Shown here piece by piece: positions 21,181 to 32,645 of a DNA stretch of 64,000 bases. Source of the stretch: Chimonanthus salicifolius. Taxonomy: Eukaryota > Streptophyta > Magnoliopsida > Laurales > Calycanthaceae. The DNA is taken from positions 51,034,608-51,098,607 of the forward strand of contig CM023537.1 of NCBI GenBank assembly GCA_013350335.1, in the 5' to 3' direction. The translations under genes were made by a program, and so were the position numbers. The stretch's first letter is position 1. The number at the start of each line of letters is the position of its first letter. The notes under the pieces were generated by a model. It worked only from the letters and a program-made list of their open reading frames with translations. It was not told the origin of the DNA and made no database searches.

Positions 21181-22264
21181 CTTTTCTTCTTTATACAACT
21201 ATATGAAGTATCTTGTAAAGTCCATATGAAACCATTTTCTCACCATCTTCCTCCCTCTCACCCAATACATGTGAACTTGTGATGAGGATATCTCAAACGA
21301 TGAACTAGATGAAATTGTGTAAATAGCTTTGAATATTCAAGACAACTTTGATTAGTCCAAAATGGCTCCAAGTCATAGGGTATGGGTCTAGAGCTTTGTA
21401 TTTGGTGTTTAGGCCTCAAACTAGGCCCATATTCTTGTTTAAAAAAAAAAAGAATTGTAAGATTTAATTAAGTCAACCTGGCTACAAAATAAGAAGGAAA
21501 TGGATGAAATGGAAAGCTTACATATGCCAACCACTGGGAGATTCATGTCAACACCTTGGCCAACAATGAGGAGTCCTAGTTCTATTTTGATTTCTTTCGT
21601 TTACTTTTAGGTCATTTCTTTCCTCTAGACACTTTTAAGGTTAGGATTTATATTGAGTTTTAGAAAGGCCATTTAGCATGAGATTAAGCAATGGCATTCT
21701 ACCTTATTTTTCTATTTTCTCAACTATAAATAAAGATGGTGCTGGTCAACCATAGGTCATCCCTGTTTATATTTGAGCAATTGTTTTTTCCTTTATATAA
21801 GTTTTTTCCTTTTGTTTATGTTTTCTAGTTGATTTTATTTACATTTAATTTTATTTGTGCAATTTAATTTCTCTAAAATTCATAATTTTATTCATTGAGT
21901 GTGGAATTTCATGGTATAAATTTGCATATATAAAGTGAGATTTAAGCCTCTTGTAAATTTCTTGTGAGTAAATTTTACCTTAAGCATCATCTACGAAATG
22001 GATTTGCTCTTTGTAGAGCCGATTTCTACAAAGTTGGATGGACTATTGTGAGTATTCCGTAGGTTTAATTTCATTAATTAAGTATCAAAATTCAACCATC
22101 CTCATTGGTAAATTTTAGTTTGGGTTTTCTCTAAGAATTCTTTGAATTCCTTAGAGTCAAATTCAAGTATTCCTTGATCTAGAATTCTGTATTGTAGTTA
22201 AAGTTTCTTTTCAACTGCGGACCCTTGGCTACATCAACATGGCAAGCAACAATTTGATCATGAT
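21181..22264. other. Unassigned, AT-rich
   Basis: The part from 21560 to 22250 has the T-rich, TATA-rich look of LTR U3/R sequence (TTTATATAAG near 21795; a late CTGCGGACCCTTGGCTACAT), but no boundary or primer site can be shown. No gene is seen. Confidence 0.35.
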
Positions 22265-22627
22265 CAAAGTTAGGCGCCCCATATGGACACCCGGTTTTTT
22301 TGCCTCTATACACCCGATTTAAAAAAAAATGTTGAAATTACCATTCTACCCCTTCGTGTTCTATCATCCGAACGAACTGTGAGTTTATTTTTAGTTCATT
22401 CGGATAAATATACTCATCCAAAAGAACAAATCAGTGTAATTTCAGTTCGTTCGGACGAATACACTCGTCCGAACGAACAGATCAGTGTAATTTCAATTCG
22501 TTCTGATGAGTATACTCATCCGAATGAACAAAACAGTGCAATTTCAATTCGTTCGAACGAATGAACTTATATATGTTCATTCGTTCGAATAATTAGTTTG
22601 GATATACCCTAAAAATAGTATGTTTTT

Positions 22628-23389
22628 TTGATGAGTAAACAATGTGACATGGTAAATGTCAAAGAATGTTGGAGTAAATGTGGTGCACAAGACATACAAT
22701 GTGACATGGTAAATGTCAAAGAATGCTGGAGTAAATGTGGTGCACAAGAAGTACAATTGAATATGGTAAATGTCAAAGAATGTTGTAGTAAATATGGTGC
22801 ACAAGACACACAATTGAACATGATAAATGTCAAAGAATACTGGAGTAAATGTGGTGCACAAGACACACAATGTAACATGGTAAATGTCACAGAATGCTGG
22901 AGTGAATGTGGTGCACAAGACACACAAATGAACATGGTAAATGTCAAAGAATGTTGGATTAAATGTGGTGCACAAGACACAAAACGGAAAGCTAGTTCTG
23001 GAGATACCAAGTATCAGTCATCAATTCCTCAAAGTAATTTTGACAATTCCTGCAGTATAGGTTCTTGGTGTGCTATTTCGGATTCTGTCTTAAAAAAGGA
23101 AAGCAGTGCCATGTTTGCTAGCAGATCTCAAAGCAAAGCAGCTGAATATGGAGATGCAGCCAAAACATTGACCAAGTCTGAAGAGGACAAACTTGAGGAA
23201 TATGGAGATGCAGCCAAAATATGGGCCAAGTCTGAAGAGGACAAACTTGAGTAATATGGCGATGCGGCCAAAACATGGGCCAAGTCTGAAGAGGATAAGC
23301 TTGAGGAATATGGGGATGCAGCCAAAACATGGGTCAAGTTTGAAGAGGACAAACTTGAGGAAGTGAATGAGAAGGCACATTCGTTCTAA
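22628..23389 (+). pseudogene. Frame with two classes of tandem peptide repeat, one stop
   Basis: Open from ATG at 22628 to a TAA at 23252, and in the same frame again to 23389, so one GAA-to-TAA change would account for the break (about 253 residues in all). Part one: six copies of a 19-residue unit of the form MVNVKECWSKCGAQDTQ (DNA period 57 bp, 22641-22982) with two Cys per unit. Part two: a 60-residue unique linker (SSIPQSNFDNSCSIGSW). Part three: four copies of an 18-residue unit EYGDAAKTWAKSEEDKLE (54 bp, 23144-23361), Glu/Lys/Ala-rich and likely helical. It ends EVNEKAHSF. I do not recognise the protein. It could be a captured host fragment or an element-specific protein. Repeat differences between copies are mostly frame-keeping. 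Confidence 0.6.
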
Positions 23390-23454
23390 TGATGCTAAGT
23401 GATTTTATTATAACTAATGCACTATACATTGTTGTAGCATCGCCAACATAGACC

Positions 23455-23745
23455 GTTATTTTTTAAGCACTGTGTATTTTCAAAATTTCTCAAATTGAAT
23501 ATCCGGACTAATTACGATAACCTGTAAAAATACTTTAAAACTTCAAGGTTTTTTGACACTCCCAAATGTATTTTCGGCACAACTGAGGGATATCCTTATT
23601 TGTAAAACACTGTGTTTTAAGTATTTGGGAGTGTTAAAATACTTTGAAGTCTTAAAGTATTTTTATCAGTTTATCGTAATTAGTCTGCATATTCAATTTG
23701 AGAAATTTTGAAAATACACAGTGGTTAAAAAATAACTTTAAAGTT
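23455..23745. mobile_element. Palindromic MITE-like block
   Basis: Left half TTATTTTTTAAGCACTGTGT, ATTGAATATCCGGACTAATT and ATACTTTAAAACTTCAAGG is mirrored in the right half (CTTGAAGTCTTAAAGTAT-type text, AATTAGTCTGCATATTCAAT, ACACAGTGGTTAAAAAATAA). The same palindrome occurs at 52870-53625 and, in tandem, at 57174-58035. It would fold into a near-complete hairpin. Confidence 0.8.
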
Positions 23746-24025
23746 TTAAAGGAGATTTTATTATTTAAATAATATATTATTGTAGTATGGTTCATTCGAA
23801 TGAATGGAATTTACGCTGTGTATTCAGCCTATTCATTCGAATGAACTAAATTTACACTTCGGGTATTTGTTCGGATGAATGATTCATTCGAACGAATGTC
23901 AAAAGGAACTGTCAGTTCATTCGAATAAGTAAAAACGTGGGGGTATATATGATAATTTGCTCTGAAAATTCAAAATCGAGTATGTTGAGATAGAAAAGTC
24001 GGGTGTTTGTAAGTGCTCTCTAAAA

Positions 24026-25176
24026 GATATATATAGATGAGTACTTCCCACACAGGATCTAGATAGGTTTAGCCTCCCTAGAGCATCATAGGTCCCCAGC
24101 AATTTCTTATAATAAAATTGAAGCATCTTGGCTCAAGGGTGTTCTAGAAGCGAGCAAAGGCAGAGCATATGGATAAAAGAACTAAAAGTGATTTTGACTG
24201 GGATTTGTAGCAGCTATTAGAGAAAAGGGTTCTCTCTTTTTGGCTATAAAAGCCTTCATTTTCACCAATCACGATAGAGCCTGGACATTACTGTTATAGT
24301 CTTTATTTTGATATTTTTCTTTCTTGTTTAGTTGGTTGTGTAATAGATTGTTTTAAAAACTGATTCGTTTATCTAAGGTTCGGTTTAATAAGGTTGAACT
24401 ATGGTTAAATTTGATTAAATTCATGCCATTAATATAAATATTATAAATAATATTAAGTTATTAATTAAGATTTAATTGATGAGTTGAAATAAAATTTTAA
24501 ACATTTGTTTTTTACTACATTTAAATATAATAATAAAATTAACGCTAAAATCAATGGTGTAAAAACACTAATTAATAAATTATTTAATTTAAAGTGATAA
24601 TTATAGATTTTTAAAATATATGACAATATGAGAAAAAAATTGTTTAAAGTGGTTTAGTCGTATAAAAAAAAAAAAATCAAAGACTACTTTTGCTCAAAAA
24701 TGTAAAATTAAATACAAGCATAAGGAGAAGGTTTATAATAACGTTGAATAAAAAAGCAAAATTTGAATTCGACTTGAAATAGATAAAACTGTGACAAATG
24801 ACAATTGAGAATTACATGTCTTTGAAATTAATTGATAAACAATAGTTAATGGCGTACAATTAGTTAAATGATAAATTTTAAAAATATTTCTATCATATTA
24901 AATAAAATGTAATTGTTTTAGTTTATTTAAATAATAAATTTATTTTTAGAATATGATCTATCTACCCGATGAATAATCTTCAAAAAGAGTAGATGACTGA
25001 AGTGAATCAAGAAAATTAAATTAAAATATTAGAATGTTAGATTTAACCTTTTATTTTCAATAATTTATATCAAATAAATAAAATATTTTATTAATAAATT
25101 TAGTAATCTGCATAAAAATGCGTTTGAGGTATATATATATTTTTTTTAAAAAAGGCAAAAAGACAATGCCCAAACT
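24026..25176. other. No feature recognised
   Basis: Very AT-rich with no supported gene or repeat. Confidence 0.4.
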
Positions 25177-25177
25177 C

Positions 25178-25600
25178 TCAATTGGAGGTGTAAATATCGG
25201 ATTTTAATGATATCCGCTATATCGACCCATATCTTAGATATCAAATAGCGGCTGAGATATCGGCCAATATCATTCTCTCTCCTCTTTTTTTTTAAAATCA
25301 GTTGTCTTTTTATTTAGAAAAATTGGAAAAAGAAGAAGAAATAATATCAACTGATAATATCTGCCGATAATATCGCCAATTGGCGGAATGAAGCATTGAT
25401 TTTTTTTTTTTAATATTAGATGATATCAATGATATCAGCCAATATATATTAGCCATATCAGTCGATATCCAATCTGTACAGCCGATACACTGTGTATCGG
25501 CCGATACACTTTGTATCGGCCGATACACATCGACACTTAAAAACTGATACATACGTATTGGCCAATATTTTTTGCGCTCAAACGGCCAAAAAAATATTTC
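25178..25600. mobile_element. TATCGGCCGATA-rich hAT-like element
   Basis: Begins GGAGGTGTAAATATCGG, a decayed form of the CAGGGGTGTAAATATCGG end seen at 59436, and holds many ATATCGGCCAATATC and GTATCGGCCGATACAC motifs. Same family as 45820-46203 and 59660-60061. Right end is uncertain. Confidence 0.6.
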
Positions 25601-25635
25601 GGCCAGGAGAGAGTGGGAGACTTGGGAGTGTCCCA

Positions 25636-25685
25636 GTTCCACATCGATTAGGAATGAAAGTTTCAGTCCAGTGAAGCTATAAAAA
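25636..25685 (+). promoter_or_regulatory. snRNA-like USE plus TATA box, no snRNA recognised
   Basis: GTTCCACATCG (25636-25646) differs by one base from the plant snRNA upstream element RTCCCACATCG, and TATAAAAA (25678-25685) follows after 31 bp, near the spacing of Pol II snRNA promoters. The sequence that should be transcribed from about 25710 does not match U1, U2, U3, U4, U5 or U6 as I know them. It may be a dead promoter or chance. Confidence 0.3.
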
Positions 25686-25955
25686 CGGCAGATTAGATGG
25701 GAAAAGTCAACACTCCTGTCTCAGCCATAATAGGAAATTTATATTTTAAAAAGAGTTTTTAAGGGTAGCTCGAACTGAATTTTTTGAAAATATAATTTTT
25801 TTTTAATTCTAAAATGATTTTATACTATTAACTATTCACAAGTTTTGCAAAAAAAGTAAGGTTTTATTTTTATTTTTTAATTTTTTAATAAATTGGCTTG
25901 TATATAAGCTGAAGTTGAACTGCGAGCGGATGTGAATAAAAATCTACCTTAAAAA

Positions 25956-26317
25956 ATGGCCAACGATCCTCCCACGAGCATTTTGTGTTTAGCGATACGG
26001 GTTTTAGTGTATTCCCGATTTTACCCTTCGCATGAACAGTAAAATTTCAATGGGCTGATTTTTACTGTTCACATGAATTTCGGTAAAGTTGATTTGCATT
26101 TTTGGTGAGCCGATTTGCACTGTAATGAATTTTGGAGAGCCGATTTACAATTTCGAGAGCCAATTGCACTGTTCATGAACTTTGGCGAGCCGATTTGCAC
26201 TGTTTATGGATTTCTGACATTCTTTTTTCTTTGGTATAACAGGTGGAGGACAAATTGGGCATCACAGTAAAACCCTTGTTTGTATACACAAAATGCTCAT
26301 GGGAGAATCGCTGACCT
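25956..26317. mobile_element. MITE of the large MULE family
   Basis: Left end CAACGATCCTCCCACGAGCA then TTTTGTGTTTAGCGATACGG; right end, reverse-complemented, CAGCGATTCTCCCATGAGCA then TTTTGTGTATACAAACAAGG. The inside holds repeated GAGCCGATTTGCACTG motifs. Ends match the 7801 terminus of the large MULE and the element at 53709-54041. Confidence 0.8.
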
Positions 26318-26507
26318 AAAAAGCATTCCTTCAATTTTTACTTTTGTCTTCTTGTTTCTCACCATTTCTTAAAGGACAAGACCACCTACCTAAAAGAGGA
26401 CCCTTTGTAGCTTAGTCTTCACTTTCACTGTCCTTGATTGTTAATGAATCTGCTTTTGAAGTTTTAACTATTGATAAAAAGATGTTTATTTTAACAAGGA
26501 CAAAATT

Positions 26508-26676
26508 TATTAGGAGACATTGGATGGAGTGAAATTTTTATTTTATCTCTACCGCTCATCAAGTACCGGTGTACCGATATGCAGAGCGGTATGCTATTGA
26601 TACACTAATACTTCATGAACGGTACATCGATAGGGATAGAATGAGAATTTTACTTTATTCGTGTCTCCAAACAAAT
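26508..26676. mobile_element. Short MITE, ~48-bp inverted ends
   Basis: TTAGGAGACATTGGATGGAG with ATTTTATCTCTACCG is mirrored by the right end, whose reverse complement reads TTTGGAGACACGAATAAAGT with ATTCTATCCCTATCG. The centre has GTACCGGTGTACCGATA. Confidence 0.65.
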
Positions 26677-27210
26677 TTTGCCCATGTTAAGATAGTTGGC
26701 TATTGATAAATAGTTATGATTTTACTTTTGTTGTTTTAGTAATAATAAGCATCTTAATTATGGGGGTAGCTCTAGTGAAATTGTAACACAATGGCCATCA
26801 ATCCACTACCATTATATCTAATAGTGAATATCCTTAGTATGGATTAGCTGTTGTCAAATTTAAATGTAATCATCAATTGTGAACTACCATGCACATCTAG
26901 GTGTCACCCGCATTCATTTGGAAAGTTGTTATTTGAGTAGTTGTTTACCACAAAATTTAAAGATTAAAATAAATTTAAAATAATTAAATTTTAGAGATAT
27001 TTAAAAATATGGCATTATTGAGCTAATCAGGTTTTAATAGATACACCACCATTTTCTCTTAAAAGGGACACCTCCTCTCTTTTTTTTTATTCCATTTTTT
27101 TCCTTAAAAGAAAAAGAAAGGGATTCCATTTTTGTATGGAATGCACTGATATCTAGTTTCTTTTATCTTAAGAGTAAAGCACCGACATATCCAATTTATA
27201 AAAGATTTAT
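26677..27210. other. No feature recognised
   Basis: AT-rich intergenic sequence. Confidence 0.4.

Positions 27211-27213
<3 letters not shown>

Positions 27214-27245
<32 letters not shown>
27214..27245. repeat. (TA)n microsatellite
   Basis: About 16 TA units without interruption. Confidence 0.95.
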
Positions 27246-27247
<2 letters not shown>

Positions 27248-27519
27248 CACATCTACTATGCTGGAACATGGCTGAGATTTTGGCCAGTATATTGATATAA
27301 TTTACCATAAAAAATGTCAGTATAAAATCATTTCTCAGAGCTCAGTATTCCTGTATAATATGAACAATAAAGCACAGTGTACATGACAGATAACACAGTG
27401 TCTCTAATCCAAAGCGCAACCGCTACACTATCATGAGTACAAGGGAAAATCAGGTTTTGAAGATGTGTTAAATACATTGATGAGTAATGAATATTGGCTG
27501 AAAGATAAGGAGACTCATA

Positions 27520-28240
27520 GATACTCATGGTTAGAAGCTTTGACATTAAGGGCAGAATAGAGAATAAGAAATTTGGTATTCATGCTAAATCTCGTTCTAT
27601 GTCGTGAGAAGTATCATCATCATCTCATAGAAGTATCCTTGTAATGGATGAGTGTACCTTTTGTCACAATAAACGGCATTGGAAAATCGATTGTCTAAAG
27701 TTGAAAAACAAGGACAATGTGGATCCGAATGCAAATGTTGTACATGTTGAAGATGATGATTCTGAATTTTCTCTAATTGGTTCATCATTTGTATGGCATT
27801 ATGATGAGTGAATAGTGGATACATGTTGTACTTATCATATGTGTCCCAACAATGATTGCTTTTCTACCTTTCAGGAGTTGGATGGTGGATCCGTTTTCAT
27901 GAGCAATGATAGTGCCTATAAAGCAAAAGGGATAGGTAAAATTCAGTTTAAGTTGCATGATGGAATAATTAAAGTTTTGACAGATGTTAGATATGTACTT
28001 GATTTAAGATTACTATGTAAGCTGGAGTTCTAAAGATTGTTTTGGGTGCACATGTAAGGTACTTAGCAAACGACATGTATTTATTGCAGGAAAGTACAAC
28101 TGTAGGTGGAGTAGTCAATAGACAAAGAAGAGTCAAGTTTGATACAAAGTTTTGTCACACTCAACGGTCAAGTTCAAAGCACAATTTAGACTTGATCAAC
28201 ATTCGCTATGTTTGAGCACCTTCGGGTGTATAGCAACACG
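27520..28240 (+). pseudogene. Ty1/copia gag C-terminus and protease fragment
   Basis: Frame pieces in order: GRIENKKFGIHAKSRS (near 27555), a gag-type zinc knuckle CTFCHNKRHWKIDC (27647-27688; C-X2-C-X4-H-X4-C), an acidic linker, then a TGA where Trp is expected before IVDTCCTYHMCPNNDCFSTF (from 27809). The last is the protease region, normally D-T/S-G; here the Gly is Cys. The line continues through GIGKIQFKLHDGIIKVLTDV to DMYLLQESTTVGG and then loses frame near 28240. Gag packages RNA and protease matures the polyprotein; this copy does neither. CAAGGTGGAGAT at 28278 resembles the polypurine tract at the end of copia pol, so most of pol appears deleted. Confidence 0.85.
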
Positions 28241-28289
28241 GATTATTCACTTTGTTCAGTTGGCATGGGATTTCATGTCAAGGTGGAGA

Positions 28290-28865
28290 TATTAGAGGTA
28301 GCCTAATACAATTTAATTTATGACTTAATATGACATAAATGATAAAATCGTAATATAAAATAAATCTAATTAATAATATCAACTAAAATATTCACTGGGT
28401 TTCTAATATGTCACTTGGATCAAACGGGTTCAAATTTGGAACATCATGTACGGCCAGCACGACCGCATCGATTGATCTCTCTCTTTTTCTGCTTAGAAGG
28501 TTCTTATGAGGAAGAGAGGAAGAGAAAGAGGGAGAGTTGATCAATGCTGTTTCTGCTTTGGATTGCAGAATTAGAGAGAAGGCAAAGTCACTGTGTTATA
28601 GCTCATTAACATCTCTCTGCTATGGGAATTGAAGCAGCTGCTTAACAGAGAGTTGGAATGTAAGTGAGAGAGTGACTGAAATGGAGTACTGCAACAAGAA
28701 AAAGAATAAGAAATTGAGGTGTCTGTGTAAAATAACAAACGATTTGATTGTCTTCCTCAACTGATAAAAGAGCTGTGGAATATTGTATTTATAAATAAAA
28801 AATATAATCACATACAATGAAAGGATGAAGAAATTAAGCTACAAATAAGGAAGGCTGTAAATTAG
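28290..28865. other. Probable LTR remnant or unassigned
   Basis: Follows the copia-like polypurine tract, so it could be 3' LTR sequence, but no TG..CA boundary is seen. CT/GA-rich patches at 28480-28530. No gene. Confidence 0.3.
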
Positions 28866-28869
28866 CGTC

Positions 28870-29000
28870 CAATGATTTTTGTTTTTTTCAAAGACAAAGG
28901 TGTTCAGGCCTCTTAAAGCACCTTACTAATCTTTGATGCATGTGCAAACCTCCATACCCACACACTCCGAGTAATACTATAGAGAGTGGCCTAAATATCT
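28870..29000 (-). mobile_element. SINE fragment (55.2 kb family)
   Basis: The minus strand reads GGCCACTCTCTATAGTATTA, then GTGTGTGGGTATGGAGGTTT, GATTAGTAAGGTGC and TTAAGAGGCCTGAACACCTT before an A-rich tail, in the order seen at 55.5 kb. Confidence 0.65.
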
Positions 29001-30171
29001 TTACCAATAAGCTACAATAACTTTCATATCCTGTATGTTAACAGTATACTATACTTAAGCTCTCATCTTTGACAACTGATGAATTATAAATTAAATTAAG
29101 ATTGAGCTTTGTACTGAACTTCTCAAACCAAGATGGAGGAACCCATCTTCGATGAGCAAAGAGTTTGTAATGGAGCATTCGGAGTGTAGTAGAGGAAATT
29201 TGGAACAATGGAAAAGATTAAGCAGTAACTTGTACTGCTGAAAATCGAACAATTTGAAGATGGATGGAATTCAACAGCAATACTAGCAAGTGCACCCAAA
29301 GAAAGTCAAAACCCTCATTGGAACTTAATAAAATGGATCAAAACTGTTTTCTACGTTATGTCTAGGGTCTAGTTACAACACTAATATGCAAATAATATTG
29401 AAGGAGACATGATTTATCATAAAGCAATTTATTTTCAGACATTATTTGATGTTTCTCTATTTGATATTTTAGTGATACATTGCTAATAATTTATGTAAAT
29501 TTGTTTGGTTGCATACGAAACAACCTATTTGATGTTATTTTAAAAACAAAAAATTATAGTTCCTTCTTTTTTTGTGTTTTTTCCTCATTGAGAGGACACA
29601 TGAAACTTGTCTTTAAACAAGTTAAACTCACTTGCATATCAATTCGGTTCAGCTCAATAAAGATTGAGACTGATTTTGACTCAAGAACTTATCAAATGAG
29701 TCAATTTAGAGTAGATTAGCTTGGGCAAAGCTTGGCTCGTTATTGAACTTGAATAAGCTCATGATATTAGTTACATATGCTTATGTTTAACAATTGATTA
29801 TTTATATTAATACATATTTATTTATAGTTATAGTATATTTGCATACTAACATATTTTATTTCCTAATGGTTAGAAGTGAACTTACAAAGTTGACGCAACT
29901 TCTCAAGAGGAGCTCAAACTCGAGCTTGCTTAATGTTTAATCAGTAGAAGTTAAGATTAACCCATTTCCTAAGCTCGAGAAAAATGCAACATTTATTGAG
30001 CTGAGCTTGAGCTATCGTTTTACAAACCTAACTCTAGATTAGAACTGGACATGAAAGTTTGGTAATTGTGGTGGGTGAGTAGTGTTTTTCTAAATTGTAT
30101 CCAAGGAAAAAAAAAAATCAAAGTTGTGATTCCAATATAGTGGTGTAAGCAAAGTTCTGCATATAAAATCG
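29001..30171. other. Unassigned; GAGCTTGAGC-rich part
   Basis: From about 29600 to 30030 there are many degenerate AGCTTGAGC/AGCTCGAG motifs, a type often seen in small plant DNA elements; similar text is at 31410-31920. No ends are clear. No gene. Confidence 0.35.
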
Positions 30172-30556
30172 AGGAATGATCTTATGCGATGGTAACGATG
30201 ACTTTAAATGGCATTATTTGGAATATGTGGTGTCCACCTCTTAAAAATCTAGACTGTACATTACTTTTCAAATCTAAAGATGCATACTTGTGTCTTTTTA
30301 GATTTTGTGAACCTGTTGGACAGATAAAATGAGAGTATGATAAGCTTTATAGATTTTCTTAATCATGTACTTTTCTTTTGATCCATCTAACAATGGATCC
30401 AATAGTTTCACAAAATAAAAAAAGATACATGTATGTATCCTTGCATTTAGAAATCAATGAACGGATTAGATTTTTAAGTAATGGACCCTACATGTTCCAA
30501 ATATTACTAATTGAAGTCATCCTTACCATGAGGATGGTGGCATAGGATCACTCTTC
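30172..30556. mobile_element. MITE with ~180-bp inverted arms
   Basis: Left arm GGAATGATCTTATGCGATGG, ATTATTTGGAATATGTGG and CTTAAAAATCTAGACTGT pairs with the right arm (reverse complement GAGTGATCCTATGCCACC, ATATTTGGAACATGTAGG, CTTAAAAATCTAATCCGT). The whole folds into one long hairpin. Likely Mutator-like. Confidence 0.7.
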
Positions 30557-32029
30557 AAAAAATGATAAGAAGTTATATAATTAAAAGAAGAAATTTCATT
30601 TCATGGGGGCCATGATCATGCTTAGGTGAAATCTCTTCAAAGTTATTCCATCAAATAACCAATGAAATCTAGAACATTTTTGGGAAATACACTTTCCAAA
30701 TTCATTTTCCATACAATTAAGTTTTCTATTAATTGCCATTTTTTAGGGTTAACATTTCGGTCTCTCTCATGTGTCTAGATCTAGGACATGTTTTATGGAG
30801 CAAATCTTGTTGATGATACATAGATTATTGGTGGGAAAGTTATCACCACCAACACAAAGAGTAGTTTGGGATGTTTCAATTGATAGAAGCACTTCAATCG
30901 AACATGAAACATTATTTTGTTTTATATAGGATAAAAAAAGTAGAAGTAATCATGGTTAACTATCATCACTCTAAATCAAATAAGTATCAATATCTAGTGA
31001 AGCTGATTTTTCATCGATTGATGAAATCCTTCCAAATGCTGTCCTCTTCATCTTTCATCTCGGTATCACTGGCTCTCTCTCTCTTTCTCTCTCCCCTCTT
31101 TTTGATAGTATCACCGTCTGTTTGGGATGTTCCCTTATTTCCTTTCAGATTTAACAAATTTCTTTCTAATCAGAATGATACAATGTGCAAAAGGGAAGAG
31201 ACATTTTTGAGGCATTTGTGAATCTATATTATATATATGAACTGGGTGAAAGCAATAGGACTCTCATGTGCCACTCTGGTTTCCCTCTTTTTCTTAGTTT
31301 TTGTGATCTCTACCCCTCTCTCACATGACAAGAGATATGTTCGACATCCACCCTTCTTATTTAAATGATTCATGGATTTTTTTCTCTAGCAAGGACCTAC
31401 CTGCTTTGGTTTCTTAAACTTGAGCTTCATTAACCAAGTCAGACCCAACCTTAATATTGGCTTGAGCATGACTTGTCAACGATTAGACTTTCATTCAAGC
31501 TCATGCATGCTTAGAAATTGAGTTGATCAAAATCCATCTTCAGCTCTCTTGGTGAGGCATATCAAGCAAGAGCTTGAATCATGCTCGGGGTTATGCAAAA
31601 CACAATAAATGTTACATATATGTACAATATTAATAAGTATACATGCATAAATACATTAAATAATTTTCTTATTTATATATTCAATGCAGTACATGATGTG
31701 TAGGATAGTGGGTCTGCTTTTTACTGAATCCAACTACTTCACATGCCCAGGTGGATTGAGCTGGTTTGTGAGTTCGAACTTGATCAATCTTCTTAATAAG
31801 CTGAGGTTTGAACTGAACTGATCTAGCAAGGCTTAGCTAAGCCTGACTTGTTCATTCATGAACTGAACTCAAACTTGAGCCCGATAAAGCTGAGCTGAGG
31901 TAGCTTGCCAGCCATCTTGCCTATTACTTGCAAATCTCATGATTCTGTACCCTCTCTTAAAGATAGGATCCAACTTATTCTAGATAATCTCTAGATTATC
32001 TCCTCTTTAATCCTTTCCAAGCCAATGTA

Positions 32030-32030
<1 letters not shown>
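30557..32030. other. No gene recognised
   Basis: AT-rich; the frame 30871-31221 is open but its protein shows no domain. AGCTTGAGC-type repeats at 31410-31920. Confidence 0.35.
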
Positions 32031-32033
<3 letters not shown>

Positions 32034-32101
<68 letters not shown>

Positions 32102-32110
32102 CTCTCTCTC
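32034..32110. repeat. (TC)n microsatellite
   Basis: About 77 bp of CT/TC dinucleotides with two short interruptions near 32090. Confidence 0.95.
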
Positions 32111-32429
32111 AACTGAAGTTAGACTAACTCAAAAGTGATGACTTCTTATATATATGCCTTTGTATGTTGACATGGATCAAACGCTAAACATTTAATTTCC
32201 AGTATCCCGTTGATAACTAGGTTAAGATATCAAGATCAGAGGTGATCTTATCAATGTGATTGTGATCTAGATTGCCATGAGAAAACGGTGGAGGGATTGA
32301 GTTGGACATGCTGTTAGAGTAGAAAAATGAGGAATTAAAGATTTCCATATCAACAATCATACCTGACTTAAGCTTTTATGGGCATTACTACCAAAAAATC
32401 TTACACGACTAGAAAACCCAGCAGTGAAT

Positions 32430-32645
32430 TCTTGAGAGGCATGGGGTTATGAAAACGATAACATAATAAATCACTAAGACAAATGATTTACGTGGAAAAC
32501 TCAAAGGGGAAAAAATCACAGAGAAGAAGAGAGGAGTTTCTCATTCATAAAATGGAGAATACAACGACAATATATAGTGAAGCAATTATAATTAATCATA
32601 TCTAATCACTAATAAAATCTCTTTTTTTTTTCCAACAGGTTGTGT
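32430..32645 (-). repeat. Ty1/copia LTR-like fragment
   Basis: The minus strand has GATTTTTTCCCCTTTGAGTT then TTCCACGTAAATCATTTG, the pattern of the U5 part of many copia LTRs. Boundaries are not seen. Confidence 0.4.

Larger units (their letters stand above)
22265..24025 (+). mobile_element. Inverted-repeat element carrying a peptide-repeat frame
   Basis: Left end: ATATGGACACCCGG, then CTATACACCCGATTT and GAAATTACCATTCTACCCCT. The right end, reverse-complemented, reads ACAAACACCCGACTTTTC, then CATACTCGATTTTG and AATTATCATATATACCCCC. Both sides also carry degenerate TTCGTTCGAACGAATGAAC/TTCATTCGAATGAACT motifs (22370-22600 and 23790-23930). The cargo is a frame with two tandem peptide repeats (22628-23389) and a palindromic MITE-like block (23455-23745). 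A small relative without cargo is at 35392-35600. A Mutator-like superfamily is likely; no transposase is present. Confidence 0.65.

Noticed and set aside
22577..23380. Minus-strand repeated frames (FDIYHVTLCVLCTTF type and FGCISIFLKFVLF type)
   Set aside because: Shadows of the plus-strand peptide repeats; very hydrophobic, no start context, and the plus frame has the more protein-like composition.
25690..25780. U-snRNA gene downstream of the USE/TATA pair
   Set aside because: The sequence matches none of the U1-U6 starts or the 3' box.
30871..31221. 116-residue frame with possible membrane segment
   Set aside because: No recognisable family, and the hydrophobic part comes from a CT-rich run.
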